A stretch of DNA of 13,571 bases from Deltaproteobacteria bacterium (GTDB taxonomy: Bacteria; Desulfobacterota; Desulfarculia; Adiutricales; Adiutricaceae): contig JAIRNQ010000231.1 of the NCBI GenBank assembly GCA_031257955.1, positions 1 through 13,571 of the forward strand. Reading direction: 5' to 3'. Of this stretch, positions 1-6,557 are shown piece after piece; positions within the stretch are counted from its first letter, which is position 1, and each line of letters opens with the position of its first letter. The position numbers were made by a program, and so were the translations under genes. Below the pieces are notes generated by a model that saw only the letters and a program-made list of their open reading frames with translations, had not been told where the DNA came from and did no database searches.

Positions 1-1
1 A

Positions 2-55
2 TATACTTCCAATGAGAAGGCCCGTCCCAACCAGGAGCTGGATCGTCTCGGGTGA
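2..55 (+). CDS. Possible 3' end of an upstream gene, unidentified
   Basis: The second forward frame is open from the window edge to a TGA at 53-55 and reads YTSNEKARPNQELDRLG, a plausible hydrophilic C-terminus. The other two forward frames stop at 13-15 (frame 1) and about 99 (frame 3), so openness alone is weak support. No family can be recognised from 17 residues. If real, it would lie upstream of proS in the same direction, with a gap of about 135 bp. It could equally be non-coding. Confidence 0.2.
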   Translation, partial: YTSNEKARPNQELDRLG

Positions 56-190
56 GGGCCAGATTAGATCGCCCGGCGGTCGTAAAAGTGCCCAATGACG
101 TACCCATAAGGGAAGGCCCCGTTTGGGCGCTTAGTCCCAGAAGGTTTTTTTTGCCCTATTATTCGTATCGAAGTAAGGATTTATATTTAT
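56..190 (+). promoter_or_regulatory. Leader region upstream of proS
   Basis: This stretch has no open frame of note. It holds an eight-T run at about 146-153 after GC-rich sequence with only short possible stems (GCCC/GGGC near 117-128), so it could be the tail of an upstream terminator, but the stem is poor. The last 35 bases are AT-rich and contain AAGTAAGGA about 10 bases before the ATG at 191, the best ribosome-binding site for proS. No clear -35/-10 pair was found. Confidence 0.25.
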
Positions 191-2035
191 ATGCCTCAGG
201 ATGACCAATCGAAAACGGACGGCTCGGCCGCGGGGGTCCAAGGTGCCAAGAGGGAAGGAAAAACGGGGAACGGGGAACCGGAAACCAAGATTGACTGTCG
301 CGGGGAAGTGATTGGGCAGAGGCTGACAGGTTATTTGGCCCCTACCATGAAAGAGAGCCCGGCCGACGCCGAGGTCGTCAGCCACAAGTTGATGATCCGG
401 GCCGGGTTGATTAGGAAACTGACGGCGGGCATTTATTCCTGGCTGCCGCTGGGCCTTCGAAGCTTGCGGAAAGTCGAGCGGATCATCCGGGTGGAGATGA
501 ATAGGTTCAAGGCCCGTGAGGTACTGTTACCCTCGGTCCAGCCGGCCGAGCTTTGGAAGGAAAGCGGGAGGTACGAAAAATACGGCCCGGAACTGCTTCG
601 GTTTAAAGATAGGCACGACCGGGATTGCGTGCTGGGACCGACCCACGAAGAGGTCATTACCGATCTAATCAGGCGGGAAGTGCGTTCCTTTAGGGATCTG
701 CCCTTAAACCTTTACCAGATACAGACTAAATTCAGGGACGAGATCCGACCGCGCTTCGGGCTCATGAGGGGCCGGGAGTTCATCATGAAGGACGCCTACA
801 GTTTCGATACCGACGACGCCGCGGCCGATCTCTCATACCGGGACATGTACCAGGCCTACTCCAACGTCTTTACCAACTGCGGGCTGGAATTCGCCGTGGT
901 CGAGGCCGACAGCGGAACCATTGGCGGTAGCTTCTCCCACGAGTTTATGGTCTTGGCCGAAACCGGCGAGGACGCCCTGGCCTTCTGCGGCCAATGTTCT
1001 TACGCCTCGAACCTTGAAAAAGCCAAAACCGGTGATTATCTTACTTATGATGAGCCCGAGGCGCCCATCGTGAAGGTCCACACGCCCAACTGCAGGAGGG
1101 TCCCGGAACTGGCCGCCTTCATGAAGACGCCGGAGTCGAGCATTATTAAGTCCATGCTTTTCGAGGTCGAGGGCGGGGCGCCGACGCTGGTTCTCATACC
1201 CGGACACCGGGAGATAAACCAGACCAAACTCAAAAATGCCCTGGGAGGCGCCGAGCCTCGGCTGGCCAGCCCGGAGGAGGCCGAGCGGATTACCGGGGTG
1301 CCCATGGGCTTCGTTACCCCGGTCGGGGCCAAGGTCAAGATCGTGGCCGATTTGGCCATAGGCCGTATGAACAACGGGGTGGTAGGGGCCGGCCTGGCCG
1401 ACTACCACTTGGCCAACGCCAAACCGGGGCGGGACTTTCAGGTGGACGAATACCTGGATCTGGCCGTGGCCATGGAAGGCGACCCCTGCCCCCACTGCGG
1501 TTCGCCAATGACCGTCAAAAGAGGTATCGAGGTCGGTCATGTCTTTAAGCTTGGCCTTAAATACTCCGAAGCCATGGGCGCGACTTATATGGGCCGGGAC
1601 GGCACGTCATCGCCCATAGTTATGGGCTGCTACGGCATCGGTTTGGGCCGGACCGTTGCCGCCTCGGTCGAGCAGAACCACGACAAGGACGGCATCATTT
1701 GGCCCATGGCCCTGGCGCCCTTCCAGGTGGCCCTCCTGCCCCTCCAGGTCCAGAACCCCGAGGTTACGGCCGCCACCGACGCCCTTTACGATCGGCTTAC
1801 CGACCTCGGGGTGGAGACGCTCTTAGACGATCGAGACGAACGACCGGGTATGAAATTTAAGGACGCCGACCTGTTGGGCCTCCCCCTCAGGGTAACGGTC
1901 TCCGAAAAGGGCCTGGGCCAAGGCCAATTGGAATTAAAGGATCGCCGCAGCCGCGAAGTGACCATGTTGCCGCTGGAAGGGGCGGCCGAGGCTATCTTGG
2001 CCTTGCGGGACAAGGCCTTAGGCCAAGTCGCTTAA
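191..2035 (+). CDS. proS: Prolyl-tRNA synthetase, bacterial type with editing insertion
   Basis: Class II aminoacyl-tRNA synthetase that charges tRNA-Pro with proline in the cytoplasm. Residues about 44-260 hold the first part of the catalytic core: YLAPTMKESPADAEVVSHK, then motif 2 in FRDEIRPRFGLMRGREFIMK (181-200). Residues about 260-440 are the INS editing domain that hydrolyses Ala-tRNA-Pro, with IIKSMLF around K320, H406 in the ADYHLANA stretch, and two cysteine pairs (C266/C269, C433/C436) that could bind metal. Motif 3 is GCYGIGLGRTVAA (479-491). The anticodon-binding domain is about 508-604. At 614 aa it is longer than the usual 565-575 because of a 39-residue hydrophilic N-terminal extension. 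ATG191 is kept because AAGTAAGGA lies at good distance. An in-frame GTG at 308 would give the canonical N-terminus, but its GGGGAAG is too close. Family assignment is secure; the start is not. Confidence 0.97.
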   Translation: MPQDDQSKTDGSAAGVQGAKREGKTGNGEPETKIDCRGEVIGQRLTGYLAPTMKESPADAEVVSHKLMIRAGLIRKLTAGIYSWLPLGLRSLRKVERIIRVEMNRFKAREVLLPSVQPAELWKESGRYEKYGPELLRFKDRHDRDCVLGPTHEEVITDLIRREVRSFRDLPLNLYQIQTKFRDEIRPRFGLMRGREFIMKDAYSFDTDDAAADLSYRDMYQAYSNVFTNCGLEFAVVEADSGTIGGSFSHEFMVLAETGEDALAFCGQCSYASNLEKAKTGDYLTYDEPEAPIVKVHTPNCRRVPELAAFMKTPESSIIKSMLFEVEGGAPTLVLIPGHREINQTKLKNALGGAEPRLASPEEAERITGVPMGFVTPVGAKVKIVADLAIGRMNNGVVGAGLADYHLANAKPGRDFQVDEYLDLAVAMEGDPCPHCGSPMTVKRGIEVGHVFKLGLKYSEAMGATYMGRDGTSSPIVMGCYGIGLGRTVAASVEQNHDKDGIIWPMALAPFQVALLPLQVQNPEVTAATDALYDRLTDLGVETLLDDRDERPGMKFKDADLLGLPLRVTVSEKGLGQGQLELKDRRSREVTMLPLEGAAEAILALRDKALGQVA

Positions 2036-2062
2036 GATCGGGCGGTTTGGCCGGGAACTTAT

Positions 2063-2092
2063 GGACCATGCCGCCAGTTTAGCCGGCGGTCC
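2063..2092 (+). terminator. Hairpin after proS, weak terminator candidate
   Basis: CCGCC (2071-2075) pairs with GGCGG (2085-2089) around a nine-base loop, and flanking GGAC (2063-2066) can pair with GTCC (2089-2092) if a bulge is allowed. It lies 28 bases after the proS stop. No U-tract follows, so it may attenuate or mark mRNA ends rather than terminate intrinsically. Confidence 0.3.
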
Positions 2093-2148
2093 AATGATTG
2101 GAACTATCTTGCCTGTCGGGCCAGGGGCCCGGAGGGCATGAACCAAAA

Positions 2149-4662
2149 ATGGAGGCGCGAAGTCAAATGGACGAAACGACAATACCTCCCCAAGGCGAAA
2201 GCGAAATAGGAAAACGGGACGATGGCCCCATTCGGGCTAGCCACCCCCGCGGAAAAGACGCGGGGGACTTGGGCGATCCGGACAAGCAGGCCATGCCCCA
2301 AACTCCGACCGACGGCCTGACCCATCAAAAATGGGACGTGCCCCTGGACGAGCCAACGCCTGACCCCGACGATCCGGTTTTTTCCGACTCGCCGGCCAAG
2401 GAAGCTTTCAATTGGCCGCCCAAGGCACTGGCCGCCACCCCCACCCCGCCCCAGGGTTTCCAAAGCCTGGAAGACATCCCCTTCTACAGCAGTCGCCCGG
2501 TACGCATCGAGGAGATCGTCGACTCGCTTCTGGAGGCCAACCCCCAGGCCGACGAGGATCTGGTTCGGAGGGCTTACGTGCTGGCGGCCATTGCCCATAA
2601 GGACATGACCAGATTTTCGGGCGAGCCTTACCTTAATCACCCCCTGGCCGTGGCCTCCATTTTGACCGAGATGAAGCTTGACTCTACCACCGTGGCGGCC
2701 GGGCTTCTACACGACGTTGTCGAGGACACCAACGTCACCATCGAGGACATCGAGCTGGAGTTCGGGGTAGACGTGGCCAACATCGTCGATGGGGTCACCA
2801 AAATCGCCAAGATTAATTTTTCCTCCGAGAGCGAGCGCCGGGCCACCAACCTCAGGAAGATGTTCCTGTCCATGCTCGATGATCTTCGGGTGATTTTCGT
2901 GAAGTTGGCCGATCGGCTAAACAACATGCGCACTTTGGGGTACATGACCGCCGAAAAGCGGATCTCCATCTCCAGGGAGACCCTCGATTTCTTCGCCCCC
3001 CTGGCCTCACGTCTGGGCATTCACAAAATCCAGGCAGAGCTTGAGGATCTGGCCCTCTTTTACCTTAACCCCATAGAGTTCGAAACTATCCGCAGCTCGC
3101 TGTCGGTGGCCCGGGACGACCGCAAGCATTTCGTCAGCGAGGTTAAGGCCTTTCTGTCCGAAAAGATGGCCGAATGGAACATCCCTTGCGAGATCGAAGG
3201 TCGGCCCAAGCATATCTACAGCGTCTTTCGGAAGATGACCTCCCAGAACCTGCCCCTGGAGCAGATTTACGATCTGGTGGCCTTTCGAATTATCGTCGAT
3301 GACGTTCAACAGTGTTATACCACTTTGGGCGTCATCCACACCATCTTCAAACCCATCCCCGGCCGCTTCAAAGACTACATCAACCTCCCCAAAAGCAACG
3401 GTTACCAATCCATTCACACCGCCGTGATCGGTCTCTACAACTTCAGGATGGAGATCCAGATCCGGACCCGGGCCATGCACATGTACGCCGAGGAAGGCAT
3501 CGCCGCCCATTGGCGCTACAAGGAAGGCGGGGCGGCCTCCTCCGAGGAACTGGCTAGGATCGCCACCCTGAGGAATATCATCAACTGGCAAAGCATCGAA
3601 GATCCCAACGGTTTTTTGCGCACCCTTAAGGAATCCCTGGCCGCCAATCAATATATATACGTCTTCACTCCGGCCGGGCGGCCCATGGAACTGCCCAACG
3701 GGGCCACGGTTTTGGACTTTGCCTACTCTGTCCACACTGACGTGGGGAGCCGTTGTCAAAGCGCCCTGGTAAACGACGCCATGTGCCCCATACGCCACCA
3801 GCTTGAAAATGGTGACGTGGTTAAGATCAACACTTCCTCCAAGCCTAACGTTAAGGCCGACTGGCTCAGGCATGTGGTCACGGCCAAGGCCAAGTACAAG
3901 ATTCGCCAATACCTGGCAACGGAAGAGAAAAAACAGAATATTAAAATCGGTGAAGAATTAATCAAAAACACCATGACCAGGCTAAAACTCTCCAAGTCCA
4001 AGCTTAACCAAAGCGTTCTGGAGAGCCTGGGTTTTTCCAAGCTGGACGACCTAAACCTGGCAGTGGGCACCGGCAAACTTAAGCTCAAAGCGGTCATCGA
4101 CGCCATTAAACCCGGCCTGGAAGTCACCCCGCCACCCCCGGAAAAGCCCCTGACCCTCCCGGTCACCCAGGTCAAGCAAATCGAGCACTTGTCACCGATG
4201 ATCCTGGTCGACGGGCACGAAAATATCTCGGTTAACTTTCCCAAATGTTGCTGCCCCATGCCCGGGGAGCCCATAGCCGGCTTCCTGACCCACTTCAAGG
4301 GCGTCTCCATCCACGCGGCCAACTGCCCGGCCCTGGGCGGCTTGGACAAGTCCCGATTCGTCTCCGTCTCCTGGGCCAACAGCCAGCCCTTGACCGCCAC
4401 CACCGACATCTTCATCAAGGTTAAGCTCTTCGACCCCAAGTATTTGCCCAGCGTCATCGGGGCCATGGTATCCCACGCGGCCAGGATCGCCGAGTTCCAA
4501 CAGTCGAGCGAGTATCCCAACCAGATTTGGTTCCGGGTGCCGGTAAAGGATTACGCCCAATGCCAGGAACTCCTAAACGCCCTCTTGGCCATGGAATGGG
4601 AAGTGGCCCAGGTGGAGCGCTTTCAGCCTCCCTTTATCCCCTTCCCCGACGATAAAAACTGA
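2149..4662 (+). CDS. rel: Bifunctional (p)ppGpp synthetase/hydrolase (Rel/SpoT family)
   Basis: Makes and degrades the stringent-response alarmone (p)ppGpp from GTP/GDP and ATP in response to starvation, in the cytoplasm on or off the ribosome. Numbering from ATG2149 (837 aa): HD hydrolase domain about 135-290 with the intact HDVVEDT motif (188-194); synthetase domain about 350-460 with RFKD (406-409), NGYQSIHT (417-424) and QIRTRAMHMYAEEGIAAHW; TGS domain about 501-562; a cysteine-containing zinc-finger-like domain with CCC (700-702) and C726; ACT domain about 750-832. The intact HD site and the basic RxKD loop (not the acidic ExDD of RelA) point to a bifunctional enzyme. About 118 residues of Pro/Asp/Lys-rich extension precede the HD domain, so it is longer than the usual 710-740 aa. 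ATG2149 has GGAGGG 12 bases upstream; ATG2167 (with GGAGG) and TTG2098 are alternatives. It could be named spoT or relA in databases. Confidence 0.95.
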   Translation: MEARSQMDETTIPPQGESEIGKRDDGPIRASHPRGKDAGDLGDPDKQAMPQTPTDGLTHQKWDVPLDEPTPDPDDPVFSDSPAKEAFNWPPKALAATPTPPQGFQSLEDIPFYSSRPVRIEEIVDSLLEANPQADEDLVRRAYVLAAIAHKDMTRFSGEPYLNHPLAVASILTEMKLDSTTVAAGLLHDVVEDTNVTIEDIELEFGVDVANIVDGVTKIAKINFSSESERRATNLRKMFLSMLDDLRVIFVKLADRLNNMRTLGYMTAEKRISISRETLDFFAPLASRLGIHKIQAELEDLALFYLNPIEFETIRSSLSVARDDRKHFVSEVKAFLSEKMAEWNIPCEIEGRPKHIYSVFRKMTSQNLPLEQIYDLVAFRIIVDDVQQCYTTLGVIHTIFKPIPGRFKDYINLPKSNGYQSIHTAVIGLYNFRMEIQIRTRAMHMYAEEGIAAHWRYKEGGAASSEELARIATLRNIINWQSIEDPNGFLRTLKESLAANQYIYVFTPAGRPMELPNGATVLDFAYSVHTDVGSRCQSALVNDAMCPIRHQLENGDVVKINTSSKPNVKADWLRHVVTAKAKYKIRQYLATEEKKQNIKIGEELIKNTMTRLKLSKSKLNQSVLESLGFSKLDDLNLAVGTGKLKLKAVIDAIKPGLEVTPPPPEKPLTLPVTQVKQIEHLSPMILVDGHENISVNFPKCCCPMPGEPIAGFLTHFKGVSIHAANCPALGGLDKSRFVSVSWANSQPLTATTDIFIKVKLFDPKYLPSVIGAMVSHAARIAEFQQSSEYPNQIWFRVPVKDYAQCQELLNALLAMEWEVAQVERFQPPFIPFPDDKN

Positions 4663-4667
4663 GCCCA

Positions 4668-4698
4668 CCCTGGCCTTCTCCCGCGGGAAGGGCCAGGG
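4668..4698 (+). terminator. Strong hairpin just after rel
   Basis: CCCTGGCC (4668-4675) is perfectly complementary to GGCCAGGG (4691-4698). The arms extend inward through TTC/GAA with one bulged G and close on a CCCGCGGG palindrome. It begins five bases after the rel stop. The stem is very stable, but GGTCCTACG follows rather than a U-tract, so intrinsic termination is uncertain; an mRNA 3'-end stabiliser is equally possible. Confidence 0.45.
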
Positions 4699-4826
4699 GG
4701 TCCTACGACTCGGCTTTCAATGGACTTAAGGGCGTCAACCGATTGACCGACCCAAAGCCCGGCCATACCCCAACCTTAAAAACGGCTTTTATTATTTGGC
4801 CTTTCCCTTAAAGAGGCATTTTTTCG

Positions 4827-5951
4827 ATGACCCCAGAGGTTGAGCTCACCGTCCGTCCACGGCCGTCCAAGACCCAACTCAAAAACCTAAGCCCGAAACA
4901 AATGCGCGAGGCCATGGTCGGATTGGGCGAAAAGGAGTACCGGGGAGACCAGTTAGCCCAGTGGCTTTTCCTTCACGGTGCCAGTTCATTCGACGAAATG
5001 ACTTCAATTTCCAAGGCCACCAGAAGCCTCATCTCCCAGTCCTGTACCGTCGAGCCCCTCCTTCGGCTGGAAGCCGAGGAAACCGATCCCCTGGGCGCCA
5101 AACGCCTTCTGTGGCGCCTCACGGACGATCTTTTGGTTGAAAGCGTCATCTTGCGGGAACGGGATCACCAGACGCTGTGCGTCTCCACCCAAGTCGGCTG
5201 CCGCATGGGCTGCCGTTTTTGCCGGACGGGGACATTGGGGCTTAGCCGTAACCTGACCCAAGGCGAGATTGTCGAGCAACTTATCCTGGCCAGGAAAATG
5301 GTCCCAAAACGGGGCCTAAAAATCACCAACGTCGTTTTTATGGGCATGGGCGAGCCCCTGGACAACGAAAAAAACGTCTTGGCCGCCCTGGAGATCATCG
5401 TCTCGCCCAAGTTCCAAGCCGTGCCCATGCGGGGCGTGTCCCTGTCCACGGTCGGGGTCATCCCGGCCCTTGACCGGATCGTCGCCGCCGGGGGGCTCAA
5501 AGGCCGCTTCACGATATCGCTGGGCTCGGCCAACGACGCCCTCCGCAGCCAACTAATGCCTTCAAACCTGACCTGGCCCCTGGCCAAGCTAAAGGAAACG
5601 CTAATCGAGTACCAGCGCTTACCCCGGAAGCAGCGGGTGACCATCGCCTACGTACTCCTGGACGGCGTGAACGACTCCCCCGACCAAGCCCGGGAACTCT
5701 CCCGGTTTATGGCCGGTCTCAAGACCAAGGTCAACCTCATACCCTTCAACCCCTGGCCGGACGCGCCTTTCAACCGGCCTTCCGCCGAGGCGGTCGAAAC
5801 CTTCAAAACCGTCCTGGCCGAAAAAAACTACGCCGTCCAGATCCGCGATACCAAAGGCGCCTCAATCAACGCCGCTTGCGGCCTCCTGGTGGCCGATCGG
5901 GCCACGGACCAGGCACCGCAAACCTCCCCAGAGTTACCGTCCAGCCGCTAA
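4827..5951 (+). CDS. rlmN: Dual-specificity 23S rRNA (A2503-C2) / tRNA (A37-C2) methyltransferase
   Basis: Radical-SAM enzyme that methylates C2 of A2503 in 23S rRNA, and in many bacteria A37 of some tRNAs, tuning the peptidyl-transferase centre and decoding accuracy. The 374 aa match the family length (about 350-390). Seen: RlmN N-terminal domain about 18-105, radical-SAM cysteines C125-x3-C129-x2-C132, GMGEP (173-177) for SAM binding, and C351 in GASINAACGLL, the cysteine that is transiently methylated. A second conserved cysteine, C118, precedes the cluster. A minor oddity is SLGSAND at 231-237, where the family usually has SLHAxND, with His replaced by Gly. The ATG has AAGAGG ten bases upstream. 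It is separated from rel by 164 bp, so it may have its own promoter, but none was convincing. The last 20 residues are a hydrophilic tail. The related Cfr resistance enzymes share the core; nothing here favours Cfr. Confidence 0.95.
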   Translation: MTPEVELTVRPRPSKTQLKNLSPKQMREAMVGLGEKEYRGDQLAQWLFLHGASSFDEMTSISKATRSLISQSCTVEPLLRLEAEETDPLGAKRLLWRLTDDLLVESVILRERDHQTLCVSTQVGCRMGCRFCRTGTLGLSRNLTQGEIVEQLILARKMVPKRGLKITNVVFMGMGEPLDNEKNVLAALEIIVSPKFQAVPMRGVSLSTVGVIPALDRIVAAGGLKGRFTISLGSANDALRSQLMPSNLTWPLAKLKETLIEYQRLPRKQRVTIAYVLLDGVNDSPDQARELSRFMAGLKTKVNLIPFNPWPDAPFNRPSAEAVETFKTVLAEKNYAVQIRDTKGASINAACGLLVADRATDQAPQTSPELPSSR

Positions 5952-6116
5952 CCCTCTTTACCGGCTAATGCCCTTGCCCGCTAATCCTCTTGGCTGGCAG
6001 GCCAATTGGCCGCCAAGCCCCCTTGCCAGCTAATCCCCTTGCCCGGTAAGCCAATTGCCCGCCAAGCCCTTTGCCCGCTAATCCCCTTGGCCGGTAGGCC
6101 AATTGGCCGGTTTGCC
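5951..6116. repeat. Nested degenerate 16-bp tandem repeat, about three 48-49-bp units
   Basis: Directly after the rlmN stop, three units run 5971-6019, 6020-6068 and 6069-6116, with a partial copy at 5951-5970. Each unit splits into three 16-bp subunits of the form CCnnTTGsCCGsyAAk, for example CCCTTTGCCCGCTAAT, CCCCTTGGCCGGTAGG and CCAATTGGCCGGTTTG. The third subunit of each unit contains CCAATTG, and twice the full palindrome GGCCAATTGGCC. The frames that run through it give low-complexity peptides and lack start signals, so I treat it as non-coding satellite-like DNA. Confidence 0.75.
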
Positions 6117-6137
6117 CCAGTGCCTGAACCCTGGTCG

Positions 6138-6166
6138 AGCTGTCCCCTTATCGGCAGCTTTTTTTT
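6138..6166 (+). terminator. Rho-independent terminator downstream of rlmN
   Basis: AGCTG (6138-6142) pairs with CAGCT (6155-6159); two further C-G pairs can form inside after a bulged T. The stem runs directly into eight Ts (6159-6166). It lies about 190 bases after the rlmN stop, beyond the tandem repeat, so the repeat would be transcribed into the rlmN 3' UTR. Confidence 0.6.
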
Positions 6167-6183
6167 AGCCCACTCTCTTTCTT

Positions 6184-6206
6184 GCGTTTTGATATTATCA
6201 AACCGC
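6184..6206. promoter_or_regulatory. Near-perfect 11-bp palindrome, operator-like
   Basis: GCGTTTTGATA (6184-6194) and TATCAAACCGC (6196-6206) are inverted copies around a single T, with one mismatch. The core arms TTTGATA/TATCAAA also occur at 10398-10426 with a 15-base spacer, and TTTTGATCAAAA is at 10110-10121. It may be a regulator site; no adjacent gene start supports this, so the role is unknown. Confidence 0.35.
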
Positions 6207-6238
6207 ATAAAACACTATCCCGGTTCTCCCCAAACTCG

Positions 6239-6356
6239 CTGGCCCTTTAGAGACAGGAACCGCTTGGGAACTTTCGCCTGGGCGACGCCAAGCCGGGCTA
6301 AAGCCGGAGGGTTTTGGCTGACCGTTCTTGGCCGCGGACGAAGCTAAAAGGGCCAG
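6239..6356. other. Long inverted repeat enclosing several hairpins, structured-RNA-like
   Basis: CTGGCCCTTTAG (6239-6250) and CTAAAAGGGCCAG (6344-6356) are complementary apart from one bulged A. Between them lie GCTTGG (6262-6267) with CCAAGC (6288-6293), which encloses TCGC/GCGA (6274-6285), and a CCGG...CCGG hairpin (6294-6308) with a TAAA loop. The layout is a closed outer stem with two inner branches. Either strand could be transcribed. It could be a structured RNA, a decayed miniature element, or chance in GC-rich DNA. Confidence 0.3.
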
Positions 6357-6440
6357 GTTGGCCCGGAGGAGTGGCCACGCATGGTATGTGGTCTGTTAGT
6401 ATAGTGGGTTACTTGGCTGGCATGCTTAAGGTGGCGTAGA

Positions 6441-6471
6441 CGGTATACTTTTAGCCGATAAAAGTATACCG
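6441..6471. repeat. Perfect 12-bp inverted repeat with 7-base loop
   Basis: CGGTATACTTTT (6441-6452) and AAAAGTATACCG (6460-6471) are perfect inverted copies around AGCCGAT. It lies between the convergent rlmN and the flavoprotein gene, about 90 bases past the latter's stop. As RNA it forms a stable hairpin on either strand, but no U-tract follows. The TATACTT...AAGTATA outer part recurs at 9778-9797 on the other side of the sulfur module. Confidence 0.6.
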
Positions 6472-6511
6472 ATTTGGCCCAGAGTTTAGTCGCGATGTCT
6501 AGTTGGTGTGT

Positions 6512-6541
6512 CACGAGACATATTATTCAATATATCTCGTG
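6512..6541 (-). terminator. Inverted repeat just past the flavoprotein gene
   Basis: CACGAGACATAT (6512-6523) and ATATATCTCGTG (6530-6541) are complementary with one mismatch around a six-base loop. In the minus-strand transcript it starts 16 bases after the TAG stop at 6558-6560. It is placed like a terminator but lacks a U-tract, so it may act as an mRNA 3'-end structure. Confidence 0.4.
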
Positions 6542-6557
6542 AGGTTAGCGCGAGGGG

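Noticed and set aside
833..1540. Long minus-strand open frame (235 codons) inside proS
   Set aside because: It lies opposite the conserved editing domain of ProS, gives a His/Gly-rich peptide without family features, and is the usual antisense shadow in GC-rich DNA.
3007..3909. Minus-strand open frame of 300 codons inside rel
   Set aside because: Antisense to the conserved synthetase and TGS domains; the Gly/Val/His/Asp-rich translation has no domain.
5951..6116. CRISPR array
   Set aside because: The units are contiguous and degenerate with no unique spacers, and there are no cas genes in the window.
6006..6347. Plus-strand open frame of 113 codons through the tandem repeat
   Set aside because: Its first third is repeat translation, it runs through the terminator and palindrome, and there is no ribosome-binding site.
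6355..6440. GGAGGAG followed by ATG, as a possible small gene
   Set aside because: The frame closes after seven codons (MVCGLLV).
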